Counted from the stretch's first letter, positions 44,748 through 55,940 are shown. The stretch: 64,000 nucleotides of DNA from Microbacterium tenebrionis (GCF_903645325.1 NZ_CAHJXQ010000010.1:1-64000), one strand, 5' to 3'. The notes: generated by a model from the letters alone, not told the origin. Program-made: numbers and translations.

Positions 44748-45683
44748 ATGGCGGTGCACTGGGTCGCGACGCAGTGGGGGAGCCCCGAGCAGTGGGAGCT
44801 CCTCGAGTACGAACCACCGGTACCGGATGCCGGAGAGATCACGGTCCGCGTGCACGCGGCCGGGGTGAACCCGGCGGATGCCAAGCACGTTGCCGCTCCG
44901 CGCGCGGGGATGCAGCTGCCCGTGCCGATCGGCTACGAGATCTCCGGCGTCGTCACGGCGGTCGGACCCGGCACGCGCATCGGCTCGGGCGCCGTCGCGA
45001 TCGGCGACGAGGTGCTGGCGTTCCGCGTGCGGGGCGGATACGCCGATGAGGTCACGATCCCTGCCGAGAAGGCCTTCCGCAAGCCGGCGCGTCTGACGCA
45101 TCCTGAGGCGGCGAACCTCCTGCTCGCCGGAACCACAGCCGCGCAGATGCTGGCCGTGACGCGAGCAGCCGAAGGTGAGACGATCCTCCTGCACGGCGCG
45201 TCCGGGGCCGTCGGGGTCAGCGTGCTGCAGCAGGCGGCGCTGCGCGGCATCCGCGTCGTCGGCACTGCGAGCGAGGCCCGATCAGGCGAGGTCAGTCGAT
45301 TCGGCGGCATCCCCGTCGTCTACGGCGACGGCTTAGCGGACCGCGTGCGCGCAATCGCGGAAGGACCGATTGCCGCGGCGCTCGACGCGGTCGGCACCGA
45401 CGAGGCGGTGGATGTTTCGCTCGACCTGGTGCACGACCGCTCGCGCATCGTGACGATCGCGGCGGCGGGGCGTGCCCAGGCGGAGGGGTTCTCGTGGATC
45501 GTCGGTTCGCAGCCGGAGAGCACCCGATTCCGCGACGAGGTGCGTGCGGAGCTCGTCGGACTCGCCGCGAGAGGAGACCTCGTCGTGCCCATGGCGGTCA
45601 CATATCCACTCGCCGATGCGCGCGAGGCGCTGCGCGTCGTCGCGGCGGGGCACCCGGGCGGCAAGATCGCCCTGATTCCGTGA
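44748..45683 (+). CDS. NADP-dependent quinone oxidoreductase-like protein
   Basis: A 311-aa zinc-independent medium-chain dehydrogenase of the quinone oxidoreductase group. The N-terminal GroES-like part has VHAAGVNPADAKHVAAPRA and the GYEISGVVTAVG motif; the Rossmann motif is HGASGAVGVSVLQQAALRG near residue 145. No catalytic zinc ligands are seen. Electron acceptor and substrate are unknown. A longer frame upstream lies inside era and is a shadow: ATG 44748 starts directly at the fold. It follows era without a gap. Confidence 0.9.
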   Translation: MAVHWVATQWGSPEQWELLEYEPPVPDAGEITVRVHAAGVNPADAKHVAAPRAGMQLPVPIGYEISGVVTAVGPGTRIGSGAVAIGDEVLAFRVRGGYADEVTIPAEKAFRKPARLTHPEAANLLLAGTTAAQMLAVTRAAEGETILLHGASGAVGVSVLQQAALRGIRVVGTASEARSGEVSRFGGIPVVYGDGLADRVRAIAEGPIAAALDAVGTDEAVDVSLDLVHDRSRIVTIAAAGRAQAEGFSWIVGSQPESTRFRDEVRAELVGLAARGDLVVPMAVTYPLADAREALRVVAAGHPGGKIALIP

Positions 45684-45737
45684 GCTGCGTCGCGGATACG
45701 CTTTCGGACCGGTGTGCGCGACGGCATTCGACCCTGT

Positions 45738-45743
45738 TACGAT
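45738..45743 (+). promoter_or_regulatory. -10 box of the leuA leader transcript
   Basis: TACGAT ends 6 nt before the ATG of the leader ORF, so the transcript should begin at that AUG. Confidence 0.6.
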
Positions 45744-45749
45744 CAGTCC

Positions 45750-45780
45750 ATGCGCTTCGGCGGTCTGCTTCTTCTTAGCT

Positions 45781-45803
<23 letters not shown>
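45750..45803 (+). CDS. leuL: Leucine leader peptide of leuA
   Basis: A 17-aa ORF, MRFGGLLLLSCRDESSN, in front of leuA. Four Leu codons in a row (CTG CTT CTT CTT) at residues 6-9 would stall a ribosome when leucine-tRNA is scarce. The ORF ends at 45803, inside the loop of the hairpin at 45781-45821, so the position of a stalled ribosome would decide whether the hairpin forms. Leader ORFs of this kind are known in front of actinobacterial leuA genes. There is no SD; the ATG is 6 nt after the -10 box, so it is probably translated as a leaderless message. Confidence 0.85.
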
Positions 45804-47627
<1,824 letters not shown>

Positions 47628-47651
47628 GCCCCGGGTGTCCGCCAGGCGGAG

Positions 47652-47657
47652 GATAAT
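47652..47657 (+). promoter_or_regulatory. -10 box of leaderless recO
   Basis: GATAAT ends 6 nt before GTG 47664. Confidence 0.5.
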
Positions 47658-47663
47658 CGAGGG

Positions 47664-48404
47664 GTGCCCACCTATCGAGACGAAGCGGTGATCCTGCGCA
47701 CCCACAAGCTCGGTGAGGCGGATCGCATCGTCACCATGCTCTCGCGCCGCAACGGCAAGATCCGTGCGGTCGCGAAGGGCGTGCGGCGCACGTCGTCGAA
47801 GTTCGGCTCGCGGCTCGAGCCGTTCATGGTGGCGGACGTGCAGCTGTACCAGGGGCGCTCGCTCGACATCGTCCAGCAGGCCGAGTCGCTCGGCGCCTAC
47901 GGCAGCGAGATCGCCGCGCATTACGAGCGGTTCACCTCGGCCAGCGCGATGGCGGAGACCGCAGACCGTCTGAGCGATGCCGAGGCGACACCGGAGCAGT
48001 ACCTGCTGCTCGTCGGAGGGCTGAGGGCTCTGTCGCGCGGCGAGCACGACGCGCGCAGCATCCTGGACTCCTACCTCCTGCGCGTGATGGCGCTGTCGGG
48101 CTGGGCGCCGGCTTTGGAGGACTGCGCCCGGTGCGCAGCCCCCGGACCCCACCGGAACTTCGTCGTGCAGCTGGGGGGACTGGTGTGCGGCGACTGCGCG
48201 GCCGCCGGTGCGCCGCGGGTCGCCGAGTCGACACTGGCGCTGCTGCGCGCGCTGATCCGCGGCGACTGGGATGCCGTGGATGCTGCGCCCGCAGCCGACA
48301 CGGCGGCCGCATCCGGCCTCGTGTCGGCGTACACGCAGTTCCACCTCGAGCGCGGCATCCGCTCGCTCGCGCACGTCGGATCCGACCGGGAGGGAACCCG
48401 TTGA
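47664..48404 (+). CDS. recO: DNA repair protein RecO
   Basis: A 246-aa recombination mediator that loads RecA with RecR. An OB-fold N-terminus ([20 protein letters not shown]) is followed by the helical domain and a C-terminal zinc finger with [10 protein letters not shown] and VCGDCA (two CxxC pairs). A GTG at 47664 preceded by a leaderless -10 box is the start. Its stop overlaps the uppS start (TTGA), so the two are coupled. Confidence 0.94.
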   Translation: MPTYRDEAVILRTHKLGEADRIVTMLSRRNGKIRAVAKGVRRTSSKFGSRLEPFMVADVQLYQGRSLDIVQQAESLGAYGSEIAAHYERFTSASAMAETADRLSDAEATPEQYLLLVGGLRALSRGEHDARSILDSYLLRVMALSGWAPALEDCARCAAPGPHRNFVVQLGGLVCGDCAAAGAPRVAESTLALLRALIRGDWDAVDAAPAADTAAASGLVSAYTQFHLERGIRSLAHVGSDREGTR

Positions 48405-49201
48405 GCCCGAAGCCGTACACGCACAAGGATGCGGTGGCATACCGCCCGCTGGACTGGACGGGCGTGTACCCGCCGAAGTTCCCGAAGGTGCCGGAGCACG
48501 TCGCGATCGTGATGGACGGGAACGGGCGCTGGGCGAACAGGCGCGGACTCACGCGCATTCAGGGGCACAAGGCGGGCGAGGAGGTGCTGCTCGATGTCGT
48601 CGCCGGCGCCATCCAGGCGGGCGTCAAGCATCTGTCCGTCTACGCCTTCTCGACCGAGAACTGGGCGCGCTCCCCGGAGGAGGTCCGCTTCCTCATGGGA
48701 TACAACCGCGACGTGCTGCATCGCCGCCGCGATCAGCTCAACGAGTGGGGCGTGCGCGTGCGCTGGGCGGGACGCAAGCCGCGGCTGTGGGGATCGGTCA
48801 TCAAGGAGCTGCAGTACGCCGAGAAGCTCACCGCGGGCAACGACGTGCTGACGCTGACCATGTGCGTGAACTACGGCGGGCGGGTCGAGCTCGTCGACGC
48901 CATGCGCTCTCTGGCGGGTGAGGTCGCCGCGGGGCGCCTGAAGCCGAACGCCATCAGCGAGAAGATGATCCGCCGCAACCTGTACGTCCCCGAGATGCCG
49001 GACGTGGATCTGTTCCTGCGGTCGTCGGGTGAGCAGCGCACGTCGAACTTCCTGCTGTGGCAGTCGGCGTACGCCGAGATGGTGTTCCTCGACACGCTCT
49101 GGCCGGACTTCTCGCGCGAGGAGCTGTGGCGGGCGATCGAGATCTCCCTGTCGCGCGACCGCCGTTTCGGCGGCGCGGTGGACGCCCCGGACCCCGCTTG
49201 A
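48401..49201 (+). CDS. uppS: Isoprenyl transferase (undecaprenyl/decaprenyl pyrophosphate synthase)
   Basis: A 266-aa cis-prenyltransferase that makes the lipid carrier for cell-wall sugars. Motifs are [16 protein letters not shown] with the Mg-binding Asp near residue 36, [17 protein letters not shown], and [20 protein letters not shown] near the end. The N-terminal 25 residues include [20 protein letters not shown], typical of actinobacterial forms. A TTG at 48401 overlaps the recO stop. The chain length of the product (C50 or C55) cannot be told from sequence by eye. Confidence 0.94.
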   Translation: MSPKPYTHKDAVAYRPLDWTGVYPPKFPKVPEHVAIVMDGNGRWANRRGLTRIQGHKAGEEVLLDVVAGAIQAGVKHLSVYAFSTENWARSPEEVRFLMGYNRDVLHRRRDQLNEWGVRVRWAGRKPRLWGSVIKELQYAEKLTAGNDVLTLTMCVNYGGRVELVDAMRSLAGEVAAGRLKPNAISEKMIRRNLYVPEMPDVDLFLRSSGEQRTSNFLLWQSAYAEMVFLDTLWPDFSREELWRAIEISLSRDRRFGGAVDAPDPA

Positions 49202-49251
49202 GCTCCGCCTCCGCCTCGCCGGGGCCGTCACTGCGGCACGGATGCAGGGAG

Positions 49252-49274
49252 GTTTCACGAATGCAGGGTGAAAC
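49252..49274. repeat. Short inverted repeat after uppS
   Basis: GTTTCAC and GTGAAAC flank 9 nt. It may end the uppS transcript. The flanking sequence repeats ATGCAGGG twice, which may be debris of the decayed gene next door. Confidence 0.45.
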
Positions 49275-49325
49275 GCCGTCGGATGCCGCTGCATCCGTTC
49301 GATCGCCCTGCAAGAGTGCGTGCGG

Positions 49326-49457
49326 CTACGAGTTGCGCAGCCACCGCTCGGTCTCGCGGGGATGCCGCAGGCGCACGATCGTGAGATGCGGAAACTGCTC
49401 CTGCTTCTCCAGCATCCGCTCGGGCCGGAACGGCAGCGGATCATCGGCGGTGAGCAT
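49326..49457 (-). pseudogene. Internally deleted remnant of a P-loop kinase-like gene
   Basis: The minus strand reads a 43-codon frame whose first part, MLTADDPLPFRPERM, resembles the N-terminus of an adenylate-kinase-like (AAA) protein and whose second part, QFPHLTIVRLRHPRETERWL, resembles the C-terminal segment of the same protein. The middle, including the expected P-loop (GxxGxGKT) right after RPxR, is missing. The two ends are joined in frame by EKQE. It therefore looks like a deletion that removed well over 100 residues. It is too small to be a working kinase. It could still be translated as a short peptide. Confidence 0.65.
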
Positions 49458-49510
49458 CCGAAGATGCTATCAACGGAATACGTCGCGCCTGCGCGAGCGT
49501 TGCATCTGAT

Positions 49511-50197
49511 GTGAGCGAACCCATCTCCATCGACATCTGGTCCGACATCGCGTGCCCGTGGTGCTACATCGGCAAGCGCAATCTTGAAGCGGGACTCGCG
49601 TCCACAGCATCCGACGACGACGCCCCGCAGGTGAACATCACCTTCCACTCCTTCGAGCTCTCGCCCGACACCCCCGTCGACTTCGACGGCGACGAACTCG
49701 ACTTCCTCGCCGGGCACAAGGGGATGCCCCGCGAGCAGGTCGCGCAGATGCTCGACAACGTCACGAACGTCGCCAAGAACGCCGGCCTCGAGTACCGCTT
49801 CGACCTGCTCAAGCACACGAACACGGTGAAGGCGCACGAACTGCTCCACCACGCCAAGGCCGAGGGGCTGCAGCACGAGATGGAGGAGCGGCTGATGTCC
49901 GCGTACTTCACCGAGGGCAAGCACGTCGGCCGCATCGACGACCTCGTCGAGCTCGCGGCCGAGGTGGGGCTCGATGCCGACGCCACCCGCGACGCGCTCG
50001 AGAACGACAAGCATCTGCCCGCTGTGCGTCAGGATCAGGCGCAGGCCCGCGCCTACGGCATCCAGGGCGTGCCGTTCTTCGTGATCGACGGGCAGTACGG
50101 GATCTCCGGCGCCCAGCCGCCGGAGGCGTTCGCGAACGTCCTCCGCGACCTGTGGTCCAAGCGCGGCGCGCCCGCCGAGGAGCAGCCGGCGGGCTGA
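49511..50197 (+). CDS. DsbA-family oxidoreductase (FrnE-like)
   Basis: A 228-aa cytoplasmic DsbA-type protein. The active site DIACPWCYIGKRN (CPWC, residues about 15-18) lies near the start with a thioredoxin fold split by a helical insert. The C-terminal cis-Pro loop is QGVPFFVIDGQYGISGA. FrnE relatives act as disulfide isomerases or oxidoreductases under oxidative stress. There is no signal peptide. GTG 49511 is the start; there is no obvious SD or -10 box. A convergent glutathione peroxidase gene follows. Confidence 0.92.
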   Translation: MSEPISIDIWSDIACPWCYIGKRNLEAGLASTASDDDAPQVNITFHSFELSPDTPVDFDGDELDFLAGHKGMPREQVAQMLDNVTNVAKNAGLEYRFDLLKHTNTVKAHELLHHAKAEGLQHEMEERLMSAYFTEGKHVGRIDDLVELAAEVGLDADATRDALENDKHLPAVRQDQAQARAYGIQGVPFFVIDGQYGISGAQPPEAFANVLRDLWSKRGAPAEEQPAG

Positions 50198-50203
50198 CCG
50201 GCG

Positions 50204-50728
50204 TCAGCGAGCCAGGGCGCCCTCGATCGCCTCGACGATCTCGGGGGCGTCCGGCTTCTGCTTCGGGCGGAAGCGCTTGACCTGGCCGTCGGGCAGCACG
50301 AGGAACTTCTCGAAGTTCCACTCCACACGTCCGGCCTTGCCGCCGGCGTCCGGCGTCTGCTTGAGCGTCTTGTACAGGTCGACGGCGCCCCGCCCGTTCA
50401 CCTTCACCTTGTCGCCCAGCGGGAACGTCACCCCGTAGGTCGTCGAGCAGAACTCCTGGATCTGCTCCATCGATCCCGGCTCCTGGCCCATGAACTGGTT
50501 GCACGGGAAGCCGACGACGCTGAATCCGCGTTCGCCGTACGTCCGCTGCAGCTGCTCGAGCTGCTCGTACTGCGGCGTCAGACCGCACCTGGATGCGACG
50601 TTGACGACGAGCACGACGTCGGCGCCGAGGTCGTCGAGCGTCTTCTCGGATCCGTCAGCATCCGTGAACGGGATCTGGCGCACGTTGACTTCAGAAACAG
50701 CGGTGTCGGGAGCAGAGGATTCCGTCAT
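50204..50728 (-). CDS. Glutathione peroxidase (Cys type)
   Basis: A 174-aa peroxidase with the catalytic Cys (not selenocysteine) in VNVASRCGLTPQYEQL, Gln in FPCNQFMGQEPG and Trp in VEWNFEKFLV. In bacteria without glutathione such enzymes normally use thioredoxin and reduce lipid and alkyl peroxides. The start is ATG 50728: a GTG two codons upstream is open, but TAGTCT ends 6 nt before this ATG, the leaderless layout. It is convergent with the DsbA-type gene (6-nt gap). Confidence 0.93.
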   Translation of the reverse strand: MTESSAPDTAVSEVNVRQIPFTDADGSEKTLDDLGADVVLVVNVASRCGLTPQYEQLEQLQRTYGERGFSVVGFPCNQFMGQEPGSMEQIQEFCSTTYGVTFPLGDKVKVNGRGAVDLYKTLKQTPDAGGKAGRVEWNFEKFLVLPDGQVKRFRPKQKPDAPEIVEAIEGALAR

Positions 50729-50734
50729 ATCCAC

Positions 50735-50740
50735 AGACTA
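50735..50740 (-). promoter_or_regulatory. -10 box of leaderless glutathione peroxidase gene
   Basis: TAGTCT on the minus strand ends 6 nt before ATG 50728 and decides between two start codons. Confidence 0.55.
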
Positions 50741-50790
50741 CGTCCGCCATGCGGCGCCGGGCGCCGCGAGGATGGGAGAATGGTCTGGAA

Positions 50791-51945
50791 ATGACTATTG
50801 CCGCAGCCCCCGCCCGCGCCCTGAAGATCGGCCCGATCGAACTCGACGTGCCGGTCGTCCTCGCACCCATGGCGGGCATCACGAACACGGCGTTCCGGCG
50901 CCTCTGCCGCGAGTACGGCGCCGGCCTCTATGTCAGCGAGATGATCACCTCGCGGGCCCTCGTCGAGCGCAACGACACGACGATGCGTCTCATCCGCCAC
51001 CACGAGTCCGAGACCCCGCGGTCGATCCAGCTCTACGGCGTGGATCCTGCGACGATCGCCGAAGCAGTCCGCATCATCGTCGCCGAGGACCACGCAGACC
51101 ACATCGACCTGAACTTCGGATGCCCCGTCCCCAAGGTCACCCGCAAGGGCGGGGGAGCGGCGCTGCCGTGGAAGACGAGTCTGTTCGCCGACATCGTCGA
51201 CCAGGCTGTGAAGGCCGCGGGTCCCCTGCCGCTCACCGTGAAGATGCGCAAGGGCATCGACCCTGATCACCTCACGTTCCTCGACGCCGGCCGCGCGGCC
51301 GAGGACGCCGGGGCCGCAGCCATCGCGCTGCACGCCAGGACGGCGAGCGAGTTCTACTCGGGGCACGCCGACTGGAGCGCCATCGGCGAGCTCAAGCAGG
51401 CGGTCACCAGCATCCCGGTGCTCGGCAACGGCGACATCTGGTCGGCGGACGATGCAGTGCGCATGATGGCCGAGACCGACTGCGACGGCGTCGTCGTCGG
51501 ACGCGGATGCCTCGGTCGACCCTGGCTGTTCGGAGATCTCGCGACGGCCTTCGGCGCCGAGGCGCACCCGGTCAATGCCACCCTCGGATTCGTCGCCGAC
51601 GCGTTCCGCCGGCACGCAGAGCTCCTCGTCGACTTCTTCGACGACGAGGACCACGGATGCCGCGACATCCGCAAGCACGTGGCGTGGTACTTCAAGGGCT
51701 ACCCGGTCGGCAGCGACATCCGCACGGGCCTAGCCACGGCGCAGAACCTCGCGCACATCGACGAACTGCTCGGCCAGCTCGACCGGAACGCCCCCTACCC
51801 GGGAGCGGATGCCGAGGGACAGCGCGGACGTGCCGGCAGGCCCAAGCGTCCGGCGCTGCCGGAGCGGTGGCTGGAGTCGCGCGAGGTCGCGGCCGAGACC
51901 GGTGAGATGCTGCGAGGTGCGGAGATCGAGAACAGTGGCGGTTGA
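50791..51945 (+). CDS. dusB: tRNA-dihydrouridine synthase DusB
   Basis: A 384-aa flavoenzyme that reduces uridine in tRNA. The FMN barrel starts LAPMAGITNTAFRRLCREYG; the catalytic Cys is in NFGCPVPKVTRKGGG. The C-terminal helical domain binds tRNA (residues about 290-384). ATG 50791 is the natural start; the frame is open further upstream. Its last 11 bp overlap the dgt start. dusB-dgt-dnaG is a common actinobacterial operon. Confidence 0.94.
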   Translation: MTIAAAPARALKIGPIELDVPVVLAPMAGITNTAFRRLCREYGAGLYVSEMITSRALVERNDTTMRLIRHHESETPRSIQLYGVDPATIAEAVRIIVAEDHADHIDLNFGCPVPKVTRKGGGAALPWKTSLFADIVDQAVKAAGPLPLTVKMRKGIDPDHLTFLDAGRAAEDAGAAAIALHARTASEFYSGHADWSAIGELKQAVTSIPVLGNGDIWSADDAVRMMAETDCDGVVVGRGCLGRPWLFGDLATAFGAEAHPVNATLGFVADAFRRHAELLVDFFDDEDHGCRDIRKHVAWYFKGYPVGSDIRTGLATAQNLAHIDELLGQLDRNAPYPGADAEGQRGRAGRPKRPALPERWLESREVAAETGEMLRGAEIENSGG

Positions 51946-53299
51946 GGGCTACAGCGCGCACGACGCCGAGCGATTCTTCACCCAGACCCACCGATCCGAG
52001 CGCGACGACTTCGCGCGCGACCGCGCGCGGGTGCTGCACTCCGCGGCTCTTCGGCGCCTCGCGGCGAAGACTCAGGTGCTGAGCCCCGCCAGCACCGCGG
52101 ACTTCGCCCGCAACAGGCTGACCCATTCGCTCGAAGTCGCACAGGTCGGCCGCGAACTCGCCGCCGCCCTCGGCGTCTCGGCGGACGTCGTCGACACCGC
52201 GTGCCTCAGCCACGACCTCGGTCACCCGCCGTTCGGCCACAATGGCGAGCGGGCGCTCAACGAGTGGGCCGAGCCCATCGGCGGGTTCGAGGGCAATGCG
52301 CAGTCGCTGCGCATCCTCACCCGGCTCGAGGCGAAGGTCCTCGACGACGACGGCCATTCCGTCGGCCTGAACCTCACCAGGGCGAGCCTCGACGCCACCT
52401 GCAAGTACCCGTGGACGGTCGACAGCCCGGTGCCCGACCCCGGCGGCAGGCTCAAGTTCGGCGTCTATCCGGAGGACGAGGCGGTGTTCCGCTGGATGCG
52501 CGATGGCGCCCCGGGGCGTCTGCGCTGCATCGAGGCCGAGATCATGGATCTCTCCGACGACATCGGCTACTCGGTGCACGACTTCGAGGACGCCATCGTC
52601 AACGGCTACCTCGACGTCGCCCAGCTCTCCGACCCCGGCGAGCACCACGCGCTGGTCAGCCGCATCCAGCAGTGGGTCGGCTACGACTTCACCCGCGAAG
52701 AGCTCGAGGACAGCCTGTACCGCCTCACCCGGCAGCCGATGTGGCTGAAGTCGTTCGACCGCTCCCGGCAGGATCTCGCCCGGCTGAAGAACCTCACGAG
52801 CGACCTGATCGGCCGCTTCGCGCGGGCCGCGGTGACCGCGACCCGCGAGGCGTACCCCGGGCCGTCGCTGGTCCGCTACAACGCTCACGTCGTCGTGCCG
52901 CGCGTCGTCGAGGCCGAGATCGCGGTGCTCAAGGGCATCATGGGACAGGCGATCGTCACGATCGATGCCCGCAAGGGCGTGTACAAGGAGCAGCGCCGGG
53001 TGCTGCGGCGCCTCGCGGACGCCCTCTGGTCGACGGACGCCCTGTGGAACGCGGGCGCCGATGTGCTCGAACCGGCCTTCGCGGCCGATTTCGTCGCCGC
53101 CGAGACGGATGCCGAACGCGCCAGGGTGGTCGTCGACCAGATCGCGAGCCTCACGGATCAGACGGCGCTGGACTGGCACAGCAGACTCGTCGGTGACATC
53201 GATCCGGCCGAGGTCGGGATCTGGACGCCGCGCACGGCGCGCTCGGGATCCCGCCCGCACCCGCACGCGCCGGTTCGGCTGGTCGAAGGGGCGCACTGA
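51935..53299 (+). CDS. dgt: Deoxyguanosinetriphosphate triphosphohydrolase-like protein
   Basis: A 454-aa HD-domain enzyme. The metal site is seen as RLTHSLEVAQVGREL and the HD pair in SHDLGHPPFGHNGERAL near residue 92-108; DLSDDIGYSVHDFEDA near residue 205 completes it. It hydrolyses dGTP or other dNTPs and so affects nucleotide pools. The GTG at 51935 overlaps the dusB end and the stop overlaps dnaG (TGATG). The frame is open upstream inside dusB, but the family start (HDAERFFTQTHRSERDDFAR) fits GTG 51935. Confidence 0.92.
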   Translation: MAVEGYSAHDAERFFTQTHRSERDDFARDRARVLHSAALRRLAAKTQVLSPASTADFARNRLTHSLEVAQVGRELAAALGVSADVVDTACLSHDLGHPPFGHNGERALNEWAEPIGGFEGNAQSLRILTRLEAKVLDDDGHSVGLNLTRASLDATCKYPWTVDSPVPDPGGRLKFGVYPEDEAVFRWMRDGAPGRLRCIEAEIMDLSDDIGYSVHDFEDAIVNGYLDVAQLSDPGEHHALVSRIQQWVGYDFTREELEDSLYRLTRQPMWLKSFDRSRQDLARLKNLTSDLIGRFARAAVTATREAYPGPSLVRYNAHVVVPRVVEAEIAVLKGIMGQAIVTIDARKGVYKEQRRVLRRLADALWSTDALWNAGADVLEPAFAADFVAAETDAERARVVVDQIASLTDQTALDWHSRLVGDIDPAEVGIWTPRTARSGSRPHPHAPVRLVEGAH

Positions 53300-55149
53300 T
53301 GCCCCGCATCCGTCAAGCCGACGTCGACGAGGTCAAGTCGCGCACGAACATCGCCGATATCGTCGGAGAACGCGTCGCCCTGAAGTCGGCCGGCGTCGGA
53401 TCGATGAAGGGCCTGTGCCCGTTCCACGACGAGAAGAGCCCAAGCTTCCACGTGCGCCCGCAGGTGGGGTACTACCACTGCTTCGGATGCGGCGAGTCGG
53501 GCGATGTCTACTCGTTCCTGCGCGCCATGGACCACGTGAGCTTCACCGAGGCCGTCGAGCGCCTCGCCGGGCGCCTGGGCTACACGCTGCACTACGAAGA
53601 CGGCGGTGCGGCGCCCGAGACGAGCGGCCGCAGCCGGCTGTATGCCGCGAACACGGCGGCTGCGGAATTCTTCCGCGGCCAGTTGCTCACTGCCGAGGCC
53701 GAGACCGCTCGACGCTTCCTCGGGGAGCGTGGCTTCGACGCCGGGGCCGCAGCCCACTTCGGTGTCGGGTACGCCCCGCGCGGCTGGGATGGGATGCTGA
53801 AGGCCCTCACCGCGCAGGGATTCAGCCGCGACGAGCTGCTCGGCGCGGGCGTCGTCTCGCAGGGCCAGCGCGGGGTGTACGACCGGTTCCGCGGCCGGCT
53901 CGTCTGGCCGATCCGCGACGTCACGGGGCAGACGATCGGGTTCGGCGCCCGCAAGCTCTACGACGACGACCAAGGCCCGAAGTACCTGAACACACCCGAG
54001 ACGATCATCTACAAGAAGGCGCAGGTGCTCTACGGACTCGACCTCGCCAAGCGCGATATCTCGCGCGGCGAACCCCGTCGCGCGGTCGTGGTCGAGGGGT
54101 ACACCGACGTCATGGCCTGCCACCTCGCCGGGGTCACCACGGCGATCGCGACGTGCGGAACGGCATTCGGCGCCGAGCACATCAAGGTGCTGCGCCGTGT
54201 GATGGGCGATGACTCCAGCTCGGGTGAGGTCGTCTTCACGTTCGACGGCGACGAGGCCGGTCAGAAGGCGGCGCTGCGGGCCTTCAGCGAGGACGACCGC
54301 TTCAACGCCCAGACCTTCGTCGCCGTCGCGCCGGACGGTCTTGACCCGTGCGACCTGCGCCTGCAGCGCGGGGATGCCGCCGTCCGAGGCCTCATGGACG
54401 CGAAGGTGCCGATGTTCGAGTTCGCGATCGATCGCAAACTCCAGGGCTTCGACCTCGCGACCGTCGAGGGGCAGGTCGGAGCGCTGCGCGCAGCGGCCTC
54501 GATCGTGGCGGAGATCCGGGATCGGCTCCTGCGGCCCGGCTACGAGCGCGTGCTCGCGCGCCGGCTGGGCATGGACCCCACCGAGGTGCACGCCGAGGTC
54601 GAACGCGCCGCGCGCGGTGCCGGCGCGGCGAAGGCCAAGCAGGAGTCTCCGCGCGAGCAGACGGACGCACCGGCGGTGCCGACGGTGACGCTGGTGAGCC
54701 TGCCGCGGACCGCTGACGTCGCCGTCGAGCGCGGCATGATCATGGGTGCGCTGCAGTACGGCCATCAGGTGGATCAGTCGATGCTGGCGCGAGCGCTGGA
54801 GGCGCCCTTCCGGCATCCGGCCCTCGAGGCGATTCGCGAGACGATCGCCGCCGTGCCCGACCGCACGCGGGTCGGCTGGGCCATGGATGCGGTCAACAGC
54901 GTCCGCGAACCGTATCGCGCCCTGGCGGGGGAGCTCTTGATGAGTCCGTTCCCCGCGAAGGATGAGGCGGGCGCCGTCGCATCGACAGCGGATCTGTCGC
55001 GCCGCATGATCGTGCGTGGGCTGGAGCGCGAGAAGCACGAGCTGCTCGGTGCGATCCAGCGGGTGCCGGCGGACTCCGACGGCGGGCGTGCGCTGCGCAT
55101 GCGGTTGCGCGACATCGACGCCGAACGTCAGCGCTTCGCCGAGTCGTAG
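53299..55149 (+). CDS. dnaG: DNA primase DnaG
   Basis: A 616-aa primase. The zinc finger (CHC2) spans about residues 35-62: CPFHDEKSPSFHVRP and YYHCFGCGESGD. The TOPRIM catalytic domain follows with VEGYTDVMACHLAG and TFDGDEAGQKAA (Mg-binding acids). The C-terminal helicase-binding domain is from about 430 on. It synthesises RNA primers for DNA replication. The ATG overlaps the dgt stop. The length is normal for actinobacteria. Confidence 0.96.
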   Translation: MPRIRQADVDEVKSRTNIADIVGERVALKSAGVGSMKGLCPFHDEKSPSFHVRPQVGYYHCFGCGESGDVYSFLRAMDHVSFTEAVERLAGRLGYTLHYEDGGAAPETSGRSRLYAANTAAAEFFRGQLLTAEAETARRFLGERGFDAGAAAHFGVGYAPRGWDGMLKALTAQGFSRDELLGAGVVSQGQRGVYDRFRGRLVWPIRDVTGQTIGFGARKLYDDDQGPKYLNTPETIIYKKAQVLYGLDLAKRDISRGEPRRAVVVEGYTDVMACHLAGVTTAIATCGTAFGAEHIKVLRRVMGDDSSSGEVVFTFDGDEAGQKAALRAFSEDDRFNAQTFVAVAPDGLDPCDLRLQRGDAAVRGLMDAKVPMFEFAIDRKLQGFDLATVEGQVGALRAAASIVAEIRDRLLRPGYERVLARRLGMDPTEVHAEVERAARGAGAAKAKQESPREQTDAPAVPTVTLVSLPRTADVAVERGMIMGALQYGHQVDQSMLARALEAPFRHPALEAIRETIAAVPDRTRVGWAMDAVNSVREPYRALAGELLMSPFPAKDEAGAVASTADLSRRMIVRGLEREKHELLGAIQRVPADSDGGRALRMRLRDIDAERQRFAES

Positions 55150-55163
55150 GGGAGGATGGGGGG

Positions 55164-55940
55164 ATGGCTCGCCATCCCGCCCCGGACCATCTGATCGACT
55201 GCTCAGATCTCGTCATCGACAGGATCGGGCACAGCGCACCCACGCGCGCCGTCGACGGTGTCACCTTCGCGCTCCCTCCAGGAGAGCTCATCTGCGTCGC
55301 CGGCCCGACGGGCTCGGGCAAGTCCACTCTGGTGGCGGCACTCGCCGGATCCACCGACCCATCGGTGCGGATCGCCGGCGGCAGCGCCGAGGTCTGCGGC
55401 GTGAACGTCCGCAAGCCCGGCCGCAGGCACCGTGAGCTCACCTACCTCACCGGATACATCCCGCAGGGCGCCGGTGCGAACCTGCCTCCGACGCTCACCG
55501 TCAGCGATGTGATCGCCGAGCCCATCCTCATCCGCGAGAAGCGCGTGAACAGCAGGGCGCTGTCGATCCGCATCGCGACCCTGCTCGACGAGCTGCACCT
55601 GCCGCTGGGCGTGGCGGCGAAGTTCCCCTACGAGCTCAGCGCCGGGATGCGCCAGCGCGTCGCGATCGCCCGGGCGTTCGTGCTCGAGCCGCGGGTGCTC
55701 ATCGCCGACGAGCCTCTGGCGAACCTCGACCTCGAGGTGCGCCCTGTCGTCTTCGACGCGATCACCCGGCGACGCAAGGAGCACGGGATGGGTGCTCTGC
55801 TCGTCACCAACGACGCGGCGTTCATCCGTGAACTCGATGCCGAGACGCTCATGCTCAAGGGCGGTCACGTCGTCGCCAGAGGCGTCGGCAAGGACCTCCT
55901 GTGGGTGCCGAACGCGGAGGCGGATTCGCGTGCCGGGTGA
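55164..55940 (+). CDS. Orphan ABC transporter ATP-binding protein
   Basis: A 258-aa ABC ATPase: Walker A GPTGSGKSTLVAAL, signature LSAGMRQRVAIARAF, Walker B RVLIADEPLANLD. There is an unusual Thr/Gly-rich spacer after the P-loop (TDPSVRIAGGSAEVCGVNVR). No permease gene is nearby: dnaG is upstream and tRNA-Asn downstream. A partner must be coded elsewhere, or it has a soluble role. It starts 14 nt after dnaG with SD-like GGGAGG. Lipid or drug export, or peptide import, are all possible. Confidence 0.85.
   Translation: MARHPAPDHLIDCSDLVIDRIGHSAPTRAVDGVTFALPPGELICVAGPTGSGKSTLVAALAGSTDPSVRIAGGSAEVCGVNVRKPGRRHRELTYLTGYIPQGAGANLPPTLTVSDVIAEPILIREKRVNSRALSIRIATLLDELHLPLGVAAKFPYELSAGMRQRVAIARAFVLEPRVLIADEPLANLDLEVRPVVFDAITRRRKEHGMGALLVTNDAAFIRELDAETLMLKGGHVVARGVGKDLLWVPNAEADSRAG

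Noticed and set aside
53158..55038. Minus-strand open frame of 626 codons opposite dnaG
   Set aside because: Antisense shadow of dnaG and dgt with no start signal.
55164..55940. Orphan ABC ATPase read as part of a new export system with dnaG or tRNA-Asn
   Set aside because: No permease or accessory gene is adjacent, so nothing supports a system here.
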